In this document: one piece after another, positions 8,484-10,985 of the stretch
Layout: each line of letters begins with the position of its first letter
Position numbering within the stretch: the first letter of the stretch is position 1
Assembly (NCBI GenBank): GCA_002321855.1
Contig: DCMX01000007.1
Span: 1 to 10,985, forward strand
Direction: 5' to 3'
Source of the DNA: Fidelibacterota bacterium UBA1611
Lineage (GTDB): Bacteria; Fidelibacterota; Marinisomatia; Marinisomatales; UBA1611
DNA length: 10,985 bases
The notes under the pieces: model-generated
Told to the model about the DNA's origin: nothing
Database searches by the model: none
What the model saw: only the letters and a program-made list of their open reading frames with translations
Made by a program: the position numbers and the translations under genes

Positions 8484-9269
8484 ATGGAACTCATTCACCC
8501 CGTATTTAAATGGCTCCATGTTATTGCTGGGATCATGTGGATAGGCCTACTCTATTTTTTCAATTTCGTCAATACTGGCTTTGCACCCACCATGGATGGT
8601 GACACCAAGAAAAAAGTGGTACCCGAATTGATGCCAAGAACGCTTTACTGGTTCCGATGGGGGGCTGCCTATACCTGGTTCACGGGTTTTATTTTGTTGT
8701 TGGTGATCTTTTATCATGGCGGGATGACCTTTGATGATCCGGATACTGAATATGGCGTACCTTTTTTAGTTATGGCAATGGTCACATTTTTGGGTGTATA
8801 TGCATATGATGCTTTCTATAGCTCATCCATAGCAAAAGATACAAGGGTAGCAACATTGATCAGCTTTGTTGTCTTAGGTGCGATCGTATTTCTAATGAAA
8901 GACTGGGCCGGTTTCAGTTACCGTTCATATAATATACACTTGGGAGCATTGTTTGGCACTAATATGGCCTTCAATGTATGGTTCCGAATTTGGCCCGCAC
9001 AACAGAAGATCATCTCAGCGATCAAGAATGGTGATGCGCCGGATGGTGATCTCCTGGCTCTGGCCGGGCTACGCTCCAAGCATAATACCTACATGTCTGT
9101 ACCGTTGGTCTGGACGATGCATAATCAGCATCATGCCGATGTTCTCTCTGGCGGCAAGTTCGGTATCGACAGTGAATGGAGCTGGCTGGTATTGATGGTC
9201 ATAGTGGCTCTTGGTTGGCACATAGTTTTTCAACTATATAAAAAATCAGCAACCATAAAAGGTTTTTAG
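8484..9269 (+). CDS. Membrane protein of the urate hydroxylase PuuD N-terminal family, without cytochrome c domain
   Basis: Integral inner-membrane protein, 261 residues, with about six to seven hydrophobic helices (roughly 8-27, 60-78, 93-112, 122-138, 152-168, 201-212, 233-250). The start MELIHPVFKWLHVIAGIMWIG, with H5 and H12, and the segment GALFGTNMAFNVWFRIWPAQQK (about 154-175) are characteristic of the PuuD N-terminal domain (PF06181, from memory). Other His residues are H78, H152, H200, H213, H216, H217 and H246, several near helix ends where heme ligands could sit. Characterised PuuD adds a C-terminal cytochrome c domain; no CxxCH occurs here, so any electron acceptor must be separate. 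No purine-catabolism gene is nearby, so urate is a weak guess. Start is supported by AGGAGG at 8474-8479, 4 nt before ATG. A strong terminator follows 19 nt after the stop, suggesting a single-gene unit. Confidence 0.8.
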   Translation: MELIHPVFKWLHVIAGIMWIGLLYFFNFVNTGFAPTMDGDTKKKVVPELMPRTLYWFRWGAAYTWFTGFILLLVIFYHGGMTFDDPDTEYGVPFLVMAMVTFLGVYAYDAFYSSSIAKDTRVATLISFVVLGAIVFLMKDWAGFSYRSYNIHLGALFGTNMAFNVWFRIWPAQQKIISAIKNGDAPDGDLLALAGLRSKHNTYMSVPLVWTMHNQHHADVLSGGKFGIDSEWSWLVLMVIVALGWHIVFQLYKKSATIKGF

Positions 9270-9288
9270 TTTATTTTTCAAATATTTA

Positions 9289-9324
9289 GAATAAAAAACC
9301 CCGGGAGTCTGGGGTTTTTTATTC
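9289..9324 (+). terminator. Strong symmetric intrinsic terminator after the PuuD-like gene
   Basis: A perfect 14-bp stem: GAATAAAAAACCCC (9289-9302) pairs with GGGGTTTTTTATTC (9311-9324) around an 8-nt loop, GGGAGTCT. The GC core is followed by a T6 run on the + strand and preceded by A6, so it could terminate in both directions. It ends the PuuD-like transcript and separates it from the EamA transporter. Confidence 0.93.
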
Positions 9325-9381
9325 TCTCTTTCTGGAAAAGACCATACTGTAATTTTCCACGTATCAGATGATCAACTAATT

Positions 9382-9413
9382 TTGTGAGAACAGGTCACAA
9401 GACTTTTTATACT
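9382..9413 (+). promoter_or_regulatory. Putative promoter/operator upstream of the EamA transporter
   Basis: TTGTGA (9382-9387) and TCACAA (9395-9400) form a perfect inverted repeat around 7 nt, resembling CRP/FNR-family half-sites (TGTGA...TCACA) but with one extra central base. Eight nucleotides further lies TATACT (9408-9413), a 5/6 match to the -10 box. No -35 hexamer at standard spacing is present, which fits an activator-dependent promoter. A start near 9420 would leave a leader of about 95 nt. The whole 9325-9515 stretch holds no gene. Confidence 0.35.
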
Positions 9414-9515
9414 CTGTATCGCATGTTCTCTACACTGATTATGTTATCATGTTGATCTTTACTTTTGTGTTTGTTACTACTTGTTACCTAAAACACAATT
9501 TCAAAAAGATTTAGC

Positions 9516-10340
9516 TTGAGTCGAAAACGAGCCATTCTTATGTTGGTAATGACCGGTATAATGTGGTCCACTGGTGGTCTCCTAATTAAGATCATTCCAT
9601 GGCCGCCGATGGCAATTTCTGGTATCAGGGGAGGGATTGCTGCCCTAACGATATTCCTTTTGACCGGCAACCTAAAATTCACTTGGTCAAGAATACAGGT
9701 CGCTGCCGCAGTTTGTTATGTCCTGGTGGTGACCTTGTTTGTTATTGCGAATAAATTAACAACAGCAGGTAATTCTATTTTGCTCCAGTATACTGCACCT
9801 GTTTATGTTGCGATATTCGGCTATACTTTCTTAGGTGAAAGATCAACCCGGGTTGATCGGGTCACCATCTTGGTTCTTTTGACTGGTTTGACCGTATTCT
9901 TCTTCGATGAATTAACTATAAGTGGGGTCTTGGGGAATGTATGCGCAATATTGTCTGGCATGAGCTTTGCCGCACTTACGATCTTATTAAGGAAACAAAA
10001 AGACGGATCTCCGTCAGATTCAATCCTTCTGGGAAACCTTTTGACACTGTTGGTTGGTCTTCCTGTCATCGTGACCGGTGTGACCTGGGATCCAATTCCG
10101 TGGTTACTTATAGTGGTGTTAGGTGTCTTTCAGCTTGGCATACCCTATGTGCTCTATACAACCGCTATCAAATATGTGACCGCTCTGGATGCAATAATAT
10201 ATCCAATTATTGAACCGATCCTTAATCCTATAATGGTCTTCCTGGTCTTGGGTGAGGTTCTTGGATCTTGGGCGATCCTTGGCGGTGTCCTAGTGTTAGG
10301 CGGTGTAATTGTTCGTGGGCTATTACAAGTAAAAGAATAA
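9516..10340 (+). CDS. DMT superfamily transporter (two EamA domains)
   Basis: Inner-membrane carrier of 274 residues with about ten hydrophobic helices arranged as two EamA repeats. The first repeat opens with LMLVMTGIMWSTGGLLIKII (9-27) and ends near LGERSTRVD (107-114). The second opens with ISGVLGNVCAILSGMSFAAL (135-154) and ends near LGEVLGSWAILGG (245-257). The ALxxxxxPIxEPxLNP-like stretch ALDAIIYPIIEPILNPI (223-239) is typical of the family. Members export or import amino acids, nucleosides or other metabolites; the substrate cannot be told here. The start is uncertain: TTG 9516 keeps the basic MSRKR cap, while ATG 9540 is an alternative eight codons in; neither has a good Shine-Dalgarno. 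The gene stands alone between two terminators, and its stop codon lies inside the second one. Confidence 0.9.
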   Translation: MSRKRAILMLVMTGIMWSTGGLLIKIIPWPPMAISGIRGGIAALTIFLLTGNLKFTWSRIQVAAAVCYVLVVTLFVIANKLTTAGNSILLQYTAPVYVAIFGYTFLGERSTRVDRVTILVLLTGLTVFFFDELTISGVLGNVCAILSGMSFAALTILLRKQKDGSPSDSILLGNLLTLLVGLPVIVTGVTWDPIPWLLIVVLGVFQLGIPYVLYTTAIKYVTALDAIIYPIIEPILNPIMVFLVLGEVLGSWAILGGVLVLGGVIVRGLLQVKE

Positions 10341-10380
10341 TAATAAAAATGCCCTTATTCGGACTTTTTTATTATTATTC
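10335..10380. terminator. Bidirectional terminator between convergent genes
   Basis: GAATAATAATAAAAA (10335-10349) pairs perfectly over 15 bp with TTTTTATTATTATTC (10366-10380). The inside adds an imperfect GC core, GCCC (10351-10354) with GGAC (10361-10364), around TTATTC. The left arm includes the EamA stop codon. A runs on one side and T runs on the other let it act for the + strand EamA gene and the - strand zinc-ribbon gene that ends at 10401. Confidence 0.85.
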
Positions 10381-10400
10381 TAAGAATATAAAAGAAACGT

Positions 10401-10619
10401 TCAGCTGTTCCCATTCTCTTCGTTACTCATTTCACAATTCATATCATGGCCGCAACACATAGGCGATTTGATCTTACCATGACCATCCGGGCATCTGGCA
10501 ACAGCGACCATGGTCCCATCATCTTTTGTAATGTGGTCATGTACCAGGTCCGAACCACACTTTACACATTTCAGGCCGGTAACACCCATGCCACAATGTT
10601 CGCATACATAATCTGACAT
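10401..10619 (-). CDS. Small Cys-rich zinc-ribbon-like protein divergent from PerR
   Basis: A 72-residue soluble protein, unrecognised beyond its metal-site pattern. Eight Cys and several His are arranged as C6-x2-C9 and C18-x2-C21, a classic zinc ribbon (VCEHCG ... LKCVKCG). A second group follows: C43, H47, C55-C56, H58 and C62, in SPMCCGHDMNC (52-62). The CCGxxM element resembles the one in desulforedoxin/desulfoferrodoxin-type iron sites. The tail (EMSNEENGNS) is acidic and disordered. ATG is preceded by GAGAGGA (10628-10634 on the complement), a good Shine-Dalgarno, and the frame is fully consistent, so this is very likely real. It diverges from a PerR/Fur-family gene across a dyad-rich 120-bp region, suggesting a PerR-controlled metal or oxidative-stress protein. 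That role is inference. Confidence 0.85.
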   Translation of the reverse strand: MSDYVCEHCGMGVTGLKCVKCGSDLVHDHITKDDGTMVAVARCPDGHGKIKSPMCCGHDMNCEMSNEENGNS

Positions 10620-10642
10620 TTTTGTAATCCTCTCTATAAATG

Positions 10643-10657
10643 TTATAATTACTTTAC
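10643..10657. promoter_or_regulatory. PerR-box-like sequence in the leader of the zinc-ribbon gene
   Basis: TTATAATTACTTTAC matches 11 of the 14 defined positions of the Bacillus PerR box (TTATAATnATTATAA): the left half is perfect, the right half 4 of 7. It would lie just downstream of the start point implied by the - strand TATAAT at 10671-10666, a usual place for a repressor operator. AT-richness makes a chance match possible. Confidence 0.35.
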
Positions 10658-10665
10658 GAACTTAC

Positions 10666-10671
10666 ATTATA
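10666..10671 (-). promoter_or_regulatory. Putative -10 box for the zinc-ribbon gene
   Basis: The complement reads TATAAT, a perfect -10 hexamer, about 46 nt before the ATG. The region 17 nt further upstream (10689-10694) reads TATTAA, a poor -35 that touches the edge of the 35-bp inverted repeat. A protein bound there would overlap this promoter. Confidence 0.45.
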
Positions 10672-10691
10672 TAAGAAATATGTGAAATTTA

Positions 10692-10726
10692 ATATTATTA
10701 ATAATAGGAACTATTATTAATAATAT
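10692..10726. repeat. Perfect 35-bp inverted repeat, probable operator of the divergent region
   Basis: ATATTATTAATAATAG (10692-10707) and CTATTATTAATAATAT (10711-10726) are exact reverse complements separated by GAA. Each arm also contains the 12-bp self-palindrome ATTATTAATAAT (10694-10705 and 10713-10724), so the element is two palindromes with centres 19 bp apart. This is close to two helical turns and suits two repressor dimers. Its place between the zinc-ribbon and PerR promoters suggests an autoregulatory operator. A terminator is less likely: there is no GC core and it sits between two divergent gene starts. Confidence 0.75.
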
Positions 10727-10729
10727 AAT
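10724..10729 (+). promoter_or_regulatory. Putative -10 box for the PerR-like gene
   Basis: TATAAT, a perfect -10 hexamer, begins in the right arm of the 35-bp inverted repeat and ends 10 nt before the GTG start. Usual spacing would start transcription at about 10736-10738, leaving a leader of at most a few bases. No -35 match is visible at 16-18 nt spacing. Confidence 0.4.
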
Positions 10730-10739
10730 AATATCAATT

Positions 10740-10985
10740 GTGCGTTACAGCCGCCAAAGAGAGACGATTCGCAGAATTGTCTATAGCACCAATACACATC
10801 CCATTGCCGATTGGATCTTTAGTGAATCAAAAAAAGAGATTCCTGATATAAGTCTGGGGACCGTGTACAGAAACTTGAAACAATTAAACGATGAAGATAT
10901 AATTAGAACAATCTATGATGGTTCCATTGCCAGGTATGATTGGAACATGAATTCCCATGATCATTTAAAATGCAAGAAATGCGGC
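10740..10985 (+). CDS. perR: PerR-type Fur-family transcriptional repressor, 3' partial
   Basis: The first 82 codons of a metal-dependent DNA-binding repressor; the gene runs off the right edge. The winged-helix domain is clear: YSRQRETIRRIV (3-14), HPIADWIF (20-27), the recognition helix ISLGTVYRNLKQL (37-49), then the wing. Residues matching Bacillus PerR metal ligands are present: H20 (PerR His37), D67 in ARYDWN (Asp85), H73 and H75 in SHDHLKC (His91, His93), and C78/C81 (first pair of the structural zinc site). Asp at 67 rather than Glu favours peroxide-sensing PerR over Fur; the remaining ligand is outside the window. GTG 10740 is the only ATG/GTG/TTG after the in-frame stop at 10683-10685 and gives the short MRYSRQRE start found in many relatives. 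No Shine-Dalgarno precedes it, possibly because the mRNA is leaderless. Confidence 0.9.
   Translation, partial: MRYSRQRETIRRIVYSTNTHPIADWIFSESKKEIPDISLGTVYRNLKQLNDEDIIRTIYDGSIARYDWNMNSHDHLKCKKCG

Noticed and set aside
8484..9269. Calling the gene a functional urate hydroxylase (puuD)
   Set aside because: Only the membrane domain is present, there is no cytochrome c motif, and no purine gene is nearby; family name kept, function not claimed.

Overview
The window is a moderately AT-rich stretch of bacterial chromosome, densely coded and almost entirely on the + strand. No rRNA, tRNA, CRISPR array, insertion sequence or phage gene was seen. The gene set is a molybdopterin respiratory complex, a short PerR-type regulator, an NAD(P)-type glutamate dehydrogenase and a urate-hydroxylase-like membrane protein. 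It would fit an anaerobic or facultative, probably aquatic bacterium of the Marinimicrobia/Bacteroidota-like lineages. That placement is inference from overall protein character, not from a marker gene.

Positions 1-6777 look like one operon. It opens with the 3' part of a gene that fuses a four-cluster [4Fe-4S] electron-transfer subunit to an eight-helix NrfD/PsrC-type quinone-interacting membrane subunit. After 8 nt comes a 950-residue molybdopterin oxidoreductase catalytic subunit with a [4Fe-4S] motif and a probable Cys molybdenum ligand, but no Tat signal. A tandem universal stress protein follows, then, 15 nt later, a DASS/SLC13-type anion transporter. Together they suggest a membrane-bound redox enzyme facing the cytoplasm, exchanging electrons with the quinone pool, with a dedicated carrier for its substrate or product. 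The substrate cannot be read from the sequence. Sulfur oxyanion chemistry (SoeABC/PsrABC relatives) is the leading guess.

Positions 6892-8133 encode a glutamate dehydrogenase with its own Shine-Dalgarno site. A 350-base gap without a convincing gene follows. Positions 8484-9269 encode a multi-helix, His-rich membrane protein of the PuuD N-terminal family that lacks the cytochrome c domain. It ends in a strong symmetric terminator (9289-9324). A DMT/EamA-family transporter (9516-10340) ends in a second symmetric terminator (10335-10380), which it shares with a convergent gene.

The last part is a small redox/metal-regulatory locus. A 72-residue Cys-rich zinc-ribbon-like protein on the - strand (10401-10619) diverges from a PerR/Fur-family repressor running off the right edge (10740-10985). 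The 120 bp between them hold a perfect 35-bp inverted repeat, a perfect TATAAT on each strand and a PerR-box-like sequence. The layout suggests shared, autoregulated control, and the repressor mRNA may be leaderless.
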